64,000 bases of DNA, taken from positions 1,162,530 through 1,226,529 of the forward strand of contig NZ_CP080572.1 of assembly GCF_023746595.1 (NCBI RefSeq). The letters are read 5' to 3'. A model generated the notes under the pieces. It did not search any database and was not told the origin of the DNA. It saw nothing but the letters and a program-made list of their open reading frames with translations. The position numbers and the translations under genes are program-made. Origin of the DNA: Thermococcus argininiproducens. GTDB taxonomy: Archaea; Methanobacteriota_B; Thermococci; Thermococcales; Thermococcaceae. Of the stretch, positions 33,291 through 42,759 are shown piece after piece; the stretch's first letter is position 1; each line of letters opens with the position of its first letter.

Positions 33291-34213
33291 TAGGTTTTCC
33301 CCCGATACCATTCTATGGTCCTCAAGAGACCTTCTTCGAGGGAATATTCTGGTTCAAAACCAAGCTTTCTAATTTCACTTATATCGGCTTGACTGTGCTT
33401 TATATCGCCGGGCCTTGGCTTGTCAAAGAGTATTGAGCTTGAGGACTCTGTAGTTTCAATGATCTTAAGGGCGAGCTCTAAAATGGTTGTTCTCTCCCCC
33501 TTTGCGACATTGAATACTCTTCCATTTGCTCTACTGCTCTCAGCTGCCAGTATATTGGCCTTAACGACGTCCTTAACATAGATGAAGTCTCTTGTTTGCT
33601 TTCCATCGCCGTAGATAATGAGGGGATCTCCTTTAAGAGCTCTGTTGATAAAGATGCTTATAACCCCAGCATACTGGTTATACCCTTGTCTCTCTCCAAA
33701 GACGTTGAAGTACCTCAAGCTCACGGTTGGGACTCCATAGAGCTCATAAAAGACTTTGCAGTAATATTCACTGGAGACTTTTGTTATCCCATAGGGCGAG
33801 AGAGGTTTAGGCTTTTCACTCTCTTTGAGGGGCAAATTTTGATTATCTCCATAGACAGCTGCCGAGGAAGCAAAGATTAGTTTTCCATGCCCATCGCTCA
33901 AGGCTTTTAAAATATTTAATGTGCCTAGAACGTTTATTTCTTCTGTTAAGAGTGGTCTTTCTACACTTTCAACTACACTCACAAGAGCTGCTTCATGGAA
34001 GACGTAATCTGCTTGGGAAATCAGCTCTGCTATGCTTTTGTAATCCCTAATATCAGCTTGAATGAACTTTACATTTGGTGGAACATTCTCGATTTTACCA
34101 GCATAAAGATTGTCAATAACGATAACATCATTATCTTTACTGAGCTCCTCGGCGATGTGTGAACCTATAAAGCCAGCTCCTCCCGTGACAACAATTAATT
34201 TGTTTTTTATCAT
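33290..34213 (-). CDS. galE: NAD-dependent nucleotide-sugar epimerase (UDP-glucose 4-epimerase-like)
   Basis: 307 aa extended SDR. GGAGFIGSHIAEEL (11-24) binds NAD, and YGITK near 145 is the catalytic YxxxK with the upstream SSAAVYG. The C-terminal RPGDIKHSQADIS segment is typical of archaeal GalE-type enzymes. It could equally act on UDP-GlcNAc or dTDP sugars. Downstream coupling to a protein of unknown function hints at a role in surface sugar metabolism. Confidence 0.88.
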   Translation of the reverse strand: MIKNKLIVVTGGAGFIGSHIAEELSKDNDVIVIDNLYAGKIENVPPNVKFIQADIRDYKSIAELISQADYVFHEAALVSVVESVERPLLTEEINVLGTLNILKALSDGHGKLIFASSAAVYGDNQNLPLKESEKPKPLSPYGITKVSSEYYCKVFYELYGVPTVSLRYFNVFGERQGYNQYAGVISIFINRALKGDPLIIYGDGKQTRDFIYVKDVVKANILAAESSRANGRVFNVAKGERTTILELALKIIETTESSSSILFDKPRPGDIKHSQADISEIRKLGFEPEYSLEEGLLRTIEWYRGKT

Positions 34214-34389
34214 GGCTTTCCCTCACTCTAAATTCTTCTTGGGGAATTTATAATTTATGGAAATGCGAGCTTTACGGTTTAGATATGCCATTGATCATGA
34301 CTACTGGAATTATAATCTTTCTTGATAAAGAGTCTTATAAGACTATTATTTGAGTAAAATGTTTTTATATTACGTTTACATATGGTATA

Positions 34390-34640
34390 GTGAAAGTTTC
34401 CTCATACTTGGGGCTGATTTAAAGATTGATGTGAATGAGAGATTCGTGGCATTGGTGTATTATTTATCAGATTGGGTTGGTAAGAGTGACTTGAAGCTTT
34501 GTGTTTTCACAAGTGATCTTGAACTCATAGAATGCAAGAAAATTTCTGCCACGTCATGGCATATGAAGCTTGAGGATGACACTGTTTACATAGAAGGCGA
34601 TCCAAATGCTTATAAGATTGTTAAAAGTACTCCACATTAA
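34390..34640 (+). pseudogene. 3' fragment duplicated from the gene at 46.2-47.2 kb
   Basis: About 80 codons match the C terminus of the 46-47 kb protein very closely: LILGADLKIDVNERFVALVY against ILGADLKVDVNGRFVALAH, then SDWVGKSDLKLCVFTSDLEL and the ending IEGDPNAYKIVK. Upstream of ~34390 the similarity stops and there is no credible start or SD. The stretch 34214-34390 holds nothing else that I recognise. A decayed copy or recombination remnant. Confidence 0.78.
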
Positions 34641-34694
34641 CTTGAACCTTGAAAAATTTTATATTTTTATCTTCCAACAAATTAAGGTGAGGCT

Positions 34695-36392
34695 ATGAAG
34701 AGAGCATCCTTTGTGTTATTCTTCATTCTTATTGTCTCTACCTTCCCTCAAGCCTCTGCAGGGGCTCCTGAAATAGTTATTGAGGTAAATCCAAACCTCG
34801 AGCTTTTTGCCGTGGTATATATCCTGGCATTTAATGGAGAGGACCCATTTATAATCGCTCCTCAGGATTACATTAACGAAGTTCTATCTTATTTCGCCCC
34901 CTATAAGGAACATCCGGCTGTTTATCTTATGAGAGAGACCATTCCTAAAAATTTGCCTCACTATATGAGAGACTATTCGATAAATGCGTTTGCAGCATCA
35001 CTTGTTTCAAAACCCTATCTTGGCAAGATGAGTGAAAATGATCCTCTCCTGAGCGATTTTTATAGATCCTTAGTGAGTTTTGCTAAAGAGAGTAATTTCA
35101 TGGGATTTTATAAAAAACATGAAGAAGAGTATGAAGAGGTCTTAAAACCAGCTAAGAAAGCCCTTACTTCGGACATCTTTCAAGAGTTTGAAGAATTCTT
35201 TGGGTATCAGTATAAAACTTTTCACATAGCTCTCTCCTATTCCTTGAGAATTCACCCTGGGAGCAGAGTGGTTGGTGAAGTTGCGTATTATTTTGGATAC
35301 GTTGCGTTTATGCCTGAATCCTACTCCACGATTTCTTACCTTTTCTTGGCCACTCACGAGTATTCTCACACATTTATCAACCCTCTTGTTTCAAAGTATT
35401 TAGCCGAATTTTCAGACCTTGAGTATTACCTTCAGGAGGTTAGGAGTGAGCTCGCTTATGCAACTTATGACAAGCACTTTGATACAAACTATGTCTACCT
35501 CTCTGAGAATCTTGTGGAGGCATTAACAAACTACATTCTCCTAGATCTTAAGCCCAATGTGGTCTATGACCTTCCAAAGTACTTTGTCTTAAGGGATCAT
35601 GCGATAGGATTTTACTTAGTTGAGGACTTGGTAAATGAATTTAGAAATTTTGAGACTTCAAAGGGAGTGAATGAAACCTTTGAAGAGTACATACCTAAGC
35701 TGATAGAACGCATGAAACTCTGGGCAACTCCAGAAAACGTTAGTGAATACTTCGAAGAAAAAGTTCCACTCAGCCCTTTCAGACTCTTCGATAGAGGGTA
35801 TTCAGAGGGAAAGATCATAATTGTTTATGGGATTGAGAATCCAGATTCGAGTGGAGTGGAATATGACAAAGAAACTGCTTTCATCCTTAAGGATCTCTTA
35901 GAGAATGATGACATCTGGAGACTCTACAATGGCAAGCCGGAAATTATCGTGAAAGCCGAGAAAGAGCTAAATGAAGACGATTTAAAGGAAAACCTCATAC
36001 TCATTGGAGGCCCAGCGGCAAGTGGAATAGTGAAGAGCTTAACAAACCTCCCAATAAAATTTGTCTTTAATGGCTCATGGATCTTAAAGAAAAACATAAC
36101 TGGCTTTGAAAGCTTTGTAGGTTTTGTAATTGAAAATGAAATTTACACAGAGCTTAGGAAGAAGGACAGAGATATTTACGGTTATCCCTTGGGAGTCGTT
36201 GAGGTCGTAAAGAATCCTTGGAATGAGAAAAATCTAATAGCGGTGATAGCTGGAGTGGATAGATACTCAACCAGAAGATTAGCGAAAGATTTCACAGCCT
36301 ACCCGCGTAGTTATGGCATTGAAAGCGGTAATTACACGGAGGTTGGCTTTTATCTTTTTGGGAAGACTCCTTCTGAAAGGGAGGGGATGTAA
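34695..36392 (+). CDS. Secreted DUF4932-type metallopeptidase candidate
   Basis: 565 aa with an N-terminal signal peptide (about 1-23, cut after ASAGA). H221-E222-x-x-H225 in ATHEYSHTF is a zincin motif, and the surrounding layout fits DUF4932 proteins. The C-terminal third (IIVYGIENPDSSGVEY to the end) is a separate alpha/beta-looking domain. The last ~10 codons coincide with the start of a GC-rich repeated element, so the native C terminus may have been replaced. Substrate unknown. Confidence 0.78.
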   Translation: MKRASFVLFFILIVSTFPQASAGAPEIVIEVNPNLELFAVVYILAFNGEDPFIIAPQDYINEVLSYFAPYKEHPAVYLMRETIPKNLPHYMRDYSINAFAASLVSKPYLGKMSENDPLLSDFYRSLVSFAKESNFMGFYKKHEEEYEEVLKPAKKALTSDIFQEFEEFFGYQYKTFHIALSYSLRIHPGSRVVGEVAYYFGYVAFMPESYSTISYLFLATHEYSHTFINPLVSKYLAEFSDLEYYLQEVRSELAYATYDKHFDTNYVYLSENLVEALTNYILLDLKPNVVYDLPKYFVLRDHAIGFYLVEDLVNEFRNFETSKGVNETFEEYIPKLIERMKLWATPENVSEYFEEKVPLSPFRLFDRGYSEGKIIIVYGIENPDSSGVEYDKETAFILKDLLENDDIWRLYNGKPEIIVKAEKELNEDDLKENLILIGGPAASGIVKSLTNLPIKFVFNGSWILKKNITGFESFVGFVIENEIYTELRKKDRDIYGYPLGVVEVVKNPWNEKNLIAVIAGVDRYSTRRLAKDFTAYPRSYGIESGNYTEVGFYLFGKTPSEREGM

Positions 36393-36598
36393 ATACTCTA
36401 AAAGTGAGCACCGAAAGGTTTAAGTACTCCTGCTAGTAGTAATTAGTGGTTCAACAATTTGAAAAGTAGCTGGTGATTCCTCCGTTGGGAGGATAGTCGG
36501 TAGTGGTCGTGTGAACCGGCCGGTGAGAGTGAGGCTACCGGCAACGGAATGCTAGATGAACTCTCATGAAGCCCGGCTCTCAGGGCGGGGTAGTTCAC
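36361..36598 (+). repeat. GC-rich structured element, copy D (TnpB 3' end / omega-RNA-like)
   Basis: About 240 bp, closely similar to 53.79-54.01 kb on the same strand. Hairpin CCTCC (36479-36483) with GGAGG (36488-36492) differs from the other copy by two compensatory base-pair swaps. Stem GCCGGT/ACCGGC follows. It ends in GAAGCCC...GGCGGGGTAGTTCAC, the style of tail found at the right end of IS200/IS605 elements with tnpB. No tnpB coding capacity remains. It begins inside the end of the DUF4932 gene and ends 19 bases before the next gene's ATG. Confidence 0.6.
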
Positions 36599-36616
36599 AT
36601 TCAGGGAGGATGAGAT

Positions 36617-38302
36617 ATGAAAAGAGTTGCTTTGGTGCTTATTCTTTTAATTTTAGTTGCTTCATTGTTTGTATGGTACAAAAGCAGTAAGAGATGTAAT
36701 GAAATAATGGTTGATGTCTCAGCCCTCTCTCCATCAAATTTTACTATCAATTCTTACCTGGAAAGCTCCACAGCTTTTGAATACAGTTCCTTTGTTGAAA
36801 TGCTTTTTCTTGAGAATGGTACAATAAGGGCAAATGAAACCTTAACATTAAAGAACATAGGGAATGCAAGTACTGGAAAGATAGTGATCTCCTACCCCTA
36901 CCCTATCCTAAAAATCAGAGCCCTCAAGTTGAAAAATGCAGATGTGATAAATGCTTCGGTTTCCCGAGGAAAAGATGCTATTTATTTGACATTTGAGCCC
37001 AGAGGGGAGAAAACAGCAGAGATAATGCTTGATTATGAGCTTAACTGGAAGAATACGCTGCCATCTGGATTGGGGTTTTTTGGAGCGTTGGTCGATCAGG
37101 GCCCAGGAGACAAGGAAGAGGTAATCTTGGCATCAATATATTTTCCGTCTGTGACACTAAAAGGCACAAAAACAAACAACACGCTTGTTCTACGGTTGCC
37201 AAAGGAGTGGTGGGCTTTTGTCGTGGATTCTTCTTCACACGCCCCATGGAAACTCGTGAATTTAAAAGTCTCTATCAATCAGAGAATCCTACGCTTTGAG
37301 CAGGAAAGTCAATCCTTTCCACTCATTATAATCGGAAGGTTTAATAGGTTTACAGGAACTATCAGCCTTCACGAAAAAAGTGTAAATGTCACGCTCTATG
37401 TGCCACCAAACGAAAGAGAAGAAGGTGAGACAGCATTTGTGCAGGTTGAAGACATAGTAGAGACATTTTCTCAATGGTACGGTGCTTACCCTTATGACTC
37501 CCTTAACATAGTGATTTCGAGGCTTATTAAGCCCCATGTTGGGTTGAATATTGGAGGAAGCTTTGTCGTGGTCTCTGCTGGAGGTTTTGATGTGTGGCTA
37601 TTGTCTCACGAGATCTCTCATTCATGGTTCGGAACGTATGTGGATTTAGGCAGAATGTCCGAGTCTCTTGCTACATTTTCCGCTATGGCGTATATGCTCA
37701 CTCGCCCTGAAGATGTATCTTTTGACTTTTTAGAAATCTCTGAAAATATCAGCATAAAGCAGAACATCTCATTAGCCAGGGCCTACAGAACCTCTTTGAG
37801 TCAAAGAGAAATGTATCCTATAGTCTACCGCAAAGGGGGCTTTGTATTTCGCTCTCTGCAGTTCGTTCTTGGCAACGAGACATTCTTCAAAGGATTAAGG
37901 CAGGTTGTAAATGAGTGCCACTACATAAGCTGTGGGTTAAGTAGAATTCAAGAGATCTTTGAAAATGTAAGCAACCACGATTTAGACTGGTTTTTTGATG
38001 AATGGTTCTACTCAGCGGGGGTACCTGATTACGAGGTCAAGAACCTCAGCATTATCCAGAATAATGAGAAGTATATCTTGAGCTTTGAGATCGTTGATAA
38101 AAGCAACTTTACAATGCCCCTTGAGGTAAAAGTGGAGACAGATAAGGGGAGTACTGTAAAGAGAATCTGGATGAGGGGGGAAGCAAAAGTTACCATTGAG
38201 TGTGAAGGAAAGCCAGTAGCCGTGATTTTCGATCCTCATGATTGGATAATAAACAAAAACACGGAATATAAGATAAGCGGTGTTAAAATTGTGGTCGAAT
38301 AA
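36617..38302 (+). CDS. Membrane-anchored M1-type metallopeptidase
   Basis: 561 aa. Signal anchor at 4-22. H331-E332-x-x-H335 in SHEISHSWFG, with the likely third ligand E349 in RMSESLATF only 14 residues later rather than the usual 19, owing to a shortened loop. The N-terminal beta domain lacks a clear GxMEN motif; NIGGSFVVV sits where it would be. Extracellular peptide trimming is a likely role. SD GGGAGGATGAG. The lipoprotein at 7.4-9.6 kb is a catalytically dead relative. Confidence 0.85.
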   Translation: MKRVALVLILLILVASLFVWYKSSKRCNEIMVDVSALSPSNFTINSYLESSTAFEYSSFVEMLFLENGTIRANETLTLKNIGNASTGKIVISYPYPILKIRALKLKNADVINASVSRGKDAIYLTFEPRGEKTAEIMLDYELNWKNTLPSGLGFFGALVDQGPGDKEEVILASIYFPSVTLKGTKTNNTLVLRLPKEWWAFVVDSSSHAPWKLVNLKVSINQRILRFEQESQSFPLIIIGRFNRFTGTISLHEKSVNVTLYVPPNEREEGETAFVQVEDIVETFSQWYGAYPYDSLNIVISRLIKPHVGLNIGGSFVVVSAGGFDVWLLSHEISHSWFGTYVDLGRMSESLATFSAMAYMLTRPEDVSFDFLEISENISIKQNISLARAYRTSLSQREMYPIVYRKGGFVFRSLQFVLGNETFFKGLRQVVNECHYISCGLSRIQEIFENVSNHDLDWFFDEWFYSAGVPDYEVKNLSIIQNNEKYILSFEIVDKSNFTMPLEVKVETDKGSTVKRIWMRGEAKVTIECEGKPVAVIFDPHDWIINKNTEYKISGVKIVVE

Positions 38303-38390
38303 AATTCAACATTTTCTTGTCAATTTTTATCGTTTGCCCTTTCCGAAACTGTTTTAAAGATGTTATTCTCTTAACTATGGGTAAGGAGCC

Positions 38391-39410
38391 ATGCCAAGTT
38401 ACATAGTTGTTGGTGGTCAATGGGGAGATGAAGGGAAAGGTTCAATAATCGCTTATCTCGCGATACACGATAAACCAGAGGTCATAGCAAGGGGTGGAGT
38501 AGGAACAAACGCTGGACACAGCGTTTTTATACACGGGAAAAAATATGCGGTAAGACAACTTCCTACTGGTTTTATGAATGAAACTGCAAGACTTCTAGTT
38601 GGAGCTGGAGTTTTAGTTGACCCTGAGGTTTTCTTCCATGAACTTGAACACTTAAAGGACTTTAATGTCGAGGGAAGGGTAGGCCTTGACTATCGTTGTA
38701 CTGTAATTGAACCAGGGCATAAAGAGCTTGACCGGAGTAATGGTTATCTCCATGGGAAAATAGGAACCACTGGTTCTGGCTGCGGGCCTGCAAATGCAGA
38801 TAGAGCATTAAGGAAAGCTAGGCAGGTAAAAGACCTTAAAGAACTTGAACCTTATCTAACAGACGTTGCTCAAGAGGTCAACGATGCCCTTGATGAAGGC
38901 AAGCTTGTTTTGGTTGAAGGGACACAGGGATTTGGATTAAGTCTCTATTACGGAAGCTATCCCTATGTTACTTCTAAAGATACTTCGGCCTCTGCAATGG
39001 CCAGTGATGTTGGAATAGGGCCAACGAGAGTTGACGATGTAATAGTGGTTTTCAAGAGCTTTCCAACGAGGGTTGGTGCTGGACCATTTCCCACAGAGAT
39101 GAGTGAAGAAGAGGCGAATCGCATGGGCCTTGTTGAATACGGCACAGTTACGGGAAGGAGAAGAAGAGTAGGGTGGTTTGACTTTGAATTTGCACGCTAT
39201 TCAGCCAGAATAAATGGTGCCACAATGCTAGCAATCACAATGCTCGACAAATACGACAAAGAGGCATTTGGAGTCACAGAGTTTGACAAGCTTCCAAAGA
39301 GAGCAAAAGATTTCATAGCGGAAATAGAAGAGAAGGTAGGTGTTCCTGTTGGGCTGATAAAGACAGGTCCTGAGCTTGAACACATAATCGACTTAAGGGA
39401 AAATATTTAG
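38391..39410 (+). CDS. purA: Adenylosuccinate synthetase
   Basis: 339 aa, the short Thermococcales form (bacterial enzymes are ~430 aa). [15 protein letters not shown] at 8-22 is the P-loop and catalytic Asp. [20 protein letters not shown] and [21 protein letters not shown] follow in order. It converts IMP plus aspartate and GTP to adenylosuccinate. Its end overlaps the convergent gene by 4 bp. Confidence 0.96.
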   Translation: MPSYIVVGGQWGDEGKGSIIAYLAIHDKPEVIARGGVGTNAGHSVFIHGKKYAVRQLPTGFMNETARLLVGAGVLVDPEVFFHELEHLKDFNVEGRVGLDYRCTVIEPGHKELDRSNGYLHGKIGTTGSGCGPANADRALRKARQVKDLKELEPYLTDVAQEVNDALDEGKLVLVEGTQGFGLSLYYGSYPYVTSKDTSASAMASDVGIGPTRVDDVIVVFKSFPTRVGAGPFPTEMSEEEANRMGLVEYGTVTGRRRRVGWFDFEFARYSARINGATMLAITMLDKYDKEAFGVTEFDKLPKRAKDFIAEIEEKVGVPVGLIKTGPELEHIIDLRENI

Positions 39411-40198
39411 CGAAGAAACTCCAGGATTTTTCTTTTAATTACTTCTTTTTCCATTTTCACAATCTCTTCTAGTGAGTACTCTTGTTCGAGCCGGCAGATG
39501 AATTTATAGCCAAGATAGTAGCCTAAGTATTGTTTTCCAAAAAGGGTGTACCAGGAACCAAAGAATGGATTTAAAGGCTCTTTTTCTTCAACTCTTCTTA
39601 AAAATTCCTTTTTGATAACTTCCTCATTCTCTTCACACCACTCAAACCAACCCTTTTCTTCGAGATGCCACGGTCTTCCGCTTATTAGGTCTTCAATCCT
39701 CTGAGCAAATCCTTCTGTGTAAAGCCACATTATTTGTTCATCTTCAAGGTTTTCTACATTTTCTCTTCTTAACAGCCAGTGAATTAAGTGGCCGAATTCA
39801 TGTGCGGCGAGTCCCTTAAGCTTTTTGTACCATCCAAGCTCGGCAATGGCCTCAAGGCCGAAGAGGATTGAAGGTTTTCCCTTAAATTCTGTGACCCATC
39901 CAGCTCCATTTTCAAGACCGACGTAGATGACGATATTATAATCCGTAACATCAAATAGTTTCTTTACTTCTTTTTCCACTTCGGGAAGAATCTTTAAAAG
40001 ATTCTCATGGGCAAGCTTCAGGTCATCAGCACTTCTTTTGGAGAGGAGTTTTAGATATTCATGCCAATCCATCTTATAACGCTCATAGTCCCACTTTATT
40101 TTCTCAAAGAGTTCTGGGTAGTTTTTAATGTACTCAATCCACGAATCTTTACTCCCATCCCAGTACTTTAGGAAACAGGGAAAGGTATCGATCAGCAT
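39407..40198 (-). CDS. Putative intracellular zinc metallopeptidase (HEFGH)
   Basis: 263 aa, no signal. H133-E134-F-G-H137 in [12 protein letters not shown] is a gluzincin-like metal site; a possible third ligand is E in [11 protein letters not shown] about 30 residues on. ATG at 40198 shares a base with the preceding stop (TGATG) and has GGTGGGG as SD. Translationally coupled to the membrane GHGEF-family gene, so the two may act together. Family similar to DUF2268-type predicted proteases, but I am not sure of the assignment. Confidence 0.75.
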   Translation of the reverse strand: MLIDTFPCFLKYWDGSKDSWIEYIKNYPELFEKIKWDYERYKMDWHEYLKLLSKRSADDLKLAHENLLKILPEVEKEVKKLFDVTDYNIVIYVGLENGAGWVTEFKGKPSILFGLEAIAELGWYKKLKGLAAHEFGHLIHWLLRRENVENLEDEQIMWLYTEGFAQRIEDLISGRPWHLEEKGWFEWCEENEEVIKKEFLRRVEEKEPLNPFFGSWYTLFGKQYLGYYLGYKFICRLEQEYSLEEIVKMEKEVIKRKILEFLR

Positions 40199-41127
40199 CA
40201 GACTCCCCACCTTTCTCCTTCTTTAAGTTCGACTTCGAATTTGTAGGAAGCTAGTTCTTTTCTTCTAGGTTTTAGTAACTTTAACCTCAACAGGAATTCC
40301 CCATGTCCAAGGACGATTTTTGAGGAGTTCAAAGTTCTCAGCAGGTTTTCTACACTCAAACTTCCATAGGGGCTGAATATTACAACTCTTTCGTTTGGAA
40401 GCATGGAGTACCTAAACTCTTCCGCTGAGGAATCTACTATCTTTACACTAGTCTCAGGACTCTCGGGGGCACTTAAAAATATCTCAACCTTCTCTCGTTG
40501 GTTTGGGAGTTTATAAAGCCTTCCTACTAACTCTTTTTCTTCTCCTCTTATCTCAACGTCCATATTGCTCCTTAGAATTGAAGGTGCGATGAGCTTTTTG
40601 ACAGTTACTTTCCCTTTATTGGTCATGAAGAGGAGTACTGTTCTTTCGTAGGTTCTGGTTAGTATTTTAATCGCTGGAAAGCTGGCAAATCCGTTTTCGT
40701 AAGTAGCCACGAATTTGAACTCTTCGTCTGGAAATTCAAAGATCGAAGTCTTTTTTCTTTCTATAACCTTGAAATCCTTTTTCGAACCCATTCTTTCAGG
40801 AGAGTTGAGAAGCTCCATTCTACCGTACTCAAATTCAAGTTCTATTGGAAAGACTAAACGATTCCCCTCGAAGATTGTTTGCTTAGCTAGCAGAGTGGCC
40901 TTTTTGGGTCCTTCCCTTATTCTCTTCAGGCAAAAGGCTAGAATACTCATCACAATTACTGCGAATACCAGATATGCCAACACTCCAAGGAAGGCTTCTC
41001 GGGAAGCCCCACTCCTTATAAGTGTAAATAAGATTACGGAGATGATAAGGAGGAAGAGGATTAGGAAGGCTATGAATAACCCTGCGAGAAATTTTATTTC
41101 GTAGGACTCTAGGACCAACTTTTTCAT
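40198..41127 (-). CDS. Membrane-anchored GHGEF-family protein
   Basis: 309 aa. Two membrane segments (about 12-36 and 45-64), then a beta-rich cytoplasmic or external domain ending SKIVLGHGEFLLRLKLLKPR. Intact paralogue of the protein split by IS607 at 29.7-32.5 kb; the soluble relative is at 32.5 kb. It precedes and is coupled to the HEFGH peptidase gene. Function unknown. Confidence 0.72.
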   Translation of the reverse strand: MKKLVLESYEIKFLAGLFIAFLILFLLIISVILFTLIRSGASREAFLGVLAYLVFAVIVMSILAFCLKRIREGPKKATLLAKQTIFEGNRLVFPIELEFEYGRMELLNSPERMGSKKDFKVIERKKTSIFEFPDEEFKFVATYENGFASFPAIKILTRTYERTVLLFMTNKGKVTVKKLIAPSILRSNMDVEIRGEEKELVGRLYKLPNQREKVEIFLSAPESPETSVKIVDSSAEEFRYSMLPNERVVIFSPYGSLSVENLLRTLNSSKIVLGHGEFLLRLKLLKPRRKELASYKFEVELKEGERWGV

Positions 41128-41183
41128 TTATATCATCTTCTCTATTGTTCCTGCATTAGGAGTTAATAGGGTTTCTTCAGAGC

Positions 41184-41990
41184 TCACTTGGATGTATCCC
41201 CCTTTTGACCCTTCACATGATCAAGAAGCCATTTCACTATTGTGTTGTGAAATTCTTCTCCCCATTCTGGGTCATCAAATATTTCATGATATGCACCATT
41301 AAATTTTTTGATGCTTTTGTCTTCAACTTTGAGTCGTTCAAAAAACTTTATTGCTCCTTCTGGAGGAGTTATTATATCTGCAGTTCCAATAAGGAGTAAA
41401 ACAGGAACTTTTATCTTTTCAGACTCTTGATGCGCTTTTTTCATGTTCTCGAAAACACTTTTTCCAAGTGCAGCAGAGATTCTGTCGTGAACTAACTCAT
41501 CCTCTACATATTTCTTAACCGCTTTTTTGTTTCTTGAGAGGAACTTTGGGTCCAGTCCATTGCTAAGAGTTATGGTAGGAATTAAAGTTCCTAGGACCTT
41601 AGCGAGAGATACCATAAAGCTTGGTGTCTTGGGGCTTTTAGCTAAAGCAGGGGAGGAGGCCACAACACCTTGAATACGGTTAGGTCGTGTTTCGGCGTAT
41701 CTTATCACCGTTAATCCACCAAGGCTGTGACCAAAAATGAAGGGTTTTTCCCCAATCTCTTCAATAATACTATCTATTATCTCCATCGTCTGCTCTATGG
41801 TTGCATGCCCTCTTTTTCCTCCACTTTTACCATGACCAGGCCAATCAAAAGTATAAACTGCAAAGCCAGTGTTGTTGAGCATTTTTATAAGCTTATCATA
41901 TCGGCCGCTGTGCTCTCCGAGACCGTGTACAAGAACAACCCATCCTTTCTTGGGAGTCCCAAATTTTGCCTTGTATATCACGGAAGACAC
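41184..41990 (-). CDS. Alpha/beta hydrolase (monoacylglycerol lipase/lysophospholipase-like)
   Basis: 268 aa. VHGLGEHSGRYDKL (about 21-34) is the oxyanion/HGxGEHSxRY signature of the monoglyceride lipase group; the nucleophile is the Ser in FGHSLGG (near 93), the acid the Asp in GTADIITPP, and the His is in GAYHEIFDDPE. Cytosolic, no signal. Single gene. Confidence 0.88.
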   Translation of the reverse strand: MSSVIYKAKFGTPKKGWVVLVHGLGEHSGRYDKLIKMLNNTGFAVYTFDWPGHGKSGGKRGHATIEQTMEIIDSIIEEIGEKPFIFGHSLGGLTVIRYAETRPNRIQGVVASSPALAKSPKTPSFMVSLAKVLGTLIPTITLSNGLDPKFLSRNKKAVKKYVEDELVHDRISAALGKSVFENMKKAHQESEKIKVPVLLLIGTADIITPPEGAIKFFERLKVEDKSIKKFNGAYHEIFDDPEWGEEFHNTIVKWLLDHVKGQKGDTSK

Positions 41991-42040
41991 CGTTAAGAAT
42001 TAAGCATGAAAATTTAAAAATGCTCTGGAGGTGTTTCCTC

Positions 42041-42092
42041 CCGTGCTGACCTCCTCCCCGTCGTGAGGGCGAGGCTTTCGAGAGAAAAAAGT
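42041..42092 (-). repeat. 3'-end hairpin repeat, copy C
   Basis: On the minus strand: TTTTTTCTCTCGAAAGCCTCG, then CCCTCACGACGGGGAGGAGGTCAG. Same architecture as copies at 16.07 and 58.5 kb: pyrimidine run, CGAAA/TGAAA, CC-rich arm, loop, GG-rich arm, AGGTC. It begins 33 bases after the trmO stop and reads in the same direction as trmO, so it may end that transcript. Confidence 0.5.
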
Positions 42093-42124
42093 AAGGATCG
42101 AGACTTCCAAGGAGCATAATGACC

Positions 42125-42757
42125 TTATTCTAAGTTTAGTTTGTCCCTTATTTCTGGTGGTAGACCATGATAAATTTCTTTTAATGCATTAATTAGTTCT
42201 ACCAGCTCTTTGGCGGTTAGTATTGTTGTTTTAGAACCAAGTTCCAAAACGAGTGCATTGTATTTCTCTGGGCTGATTTCTTTAGGATGGAGAGATTCAC
42301 TCTTCCTTGGAATTAAGTTTATCTCACCAATCTGCCTTGATGAGGGGATATCAAGCTCTTGTTCTTCGATTGGTGTTTCTCTAGGACAATCAAACCTCTC
42401 TACAAGTATCTTTATGTCCACTATCGGTGTGCCATCATTGGCGTCAATCCAGTCTATATAAAGCCTGTTTCTTTCAATGCGATGTATTTTGAGGGCATAA
42501 ATTGCAAGGGGGTTTGGTCTAACGGGGGAGCGCGTGGCGAAAACACCCTTAAGGGGATTTTCTGGGTTGTTGTATGGGTGAACTTTTAGGATTTTTCTTT
42601 TTTCGGGTGTGTCACTCTCATGGAACCACAGGATGAGCTTTATCCAATTACCTTCGTTTAGGTCCTCAAGGGCCTCAGCGAACTCGGGGTAGATTTCGAG
42701 GAACGTTTCACCCTCTTTATGAACACGGCCAATTGGAATTAGCTTGAATTTTTCCAT
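42125..42757 (-). CDS. trmO: tRNA (N6-threonylcarbamoyladenosine37-N6)-methyltransferase TrmO
   Basis: 210 aa of the TsaA/UPF0066 family. FKLIPIGRVHKEGETFLEIYPEF at the N terminus, LKVHPYNNPENPLKGVFATRSPVRPNPLAI (about 58-86) with the SAM-site residues, and DWIDANDGTPIVDIKI are diagnostic. It methylates t6A37 of certain tRNAs. A C-terminal extension of ~50 aa is present. Two bases after the nucleotidyltransferase gene, so likely one transcript. Confidence 0.92.
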   Translation of the reverse strand: MEKFKLIPIGRVHKEGETFLEIYPEFAEALEDLNEGNWIKLILWFHESDTPEKRKILKVHPYNNPENPLKGVFATRSPVRPNPLAIYALKIHRIERNRLYIDWIDANDGTPIVDIKILVERFDCPRETPIEEQELDIPSSRQIGEINLIPRKSESLHPKEISPEKYNALVLELGSKTTILTAKELVELINALKEIYHGLPPEIRDKLNLE

Positions 42758-42759
42758 CT

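Noticed and set aside
36400-36598. Element D as a riboswitch for the downstream peptidase gene
   Set aside because: A second copy at 53.8-54.0 kb has no plus-strand gene after it, so a mobile or stand-alone RNA is a better explanation.
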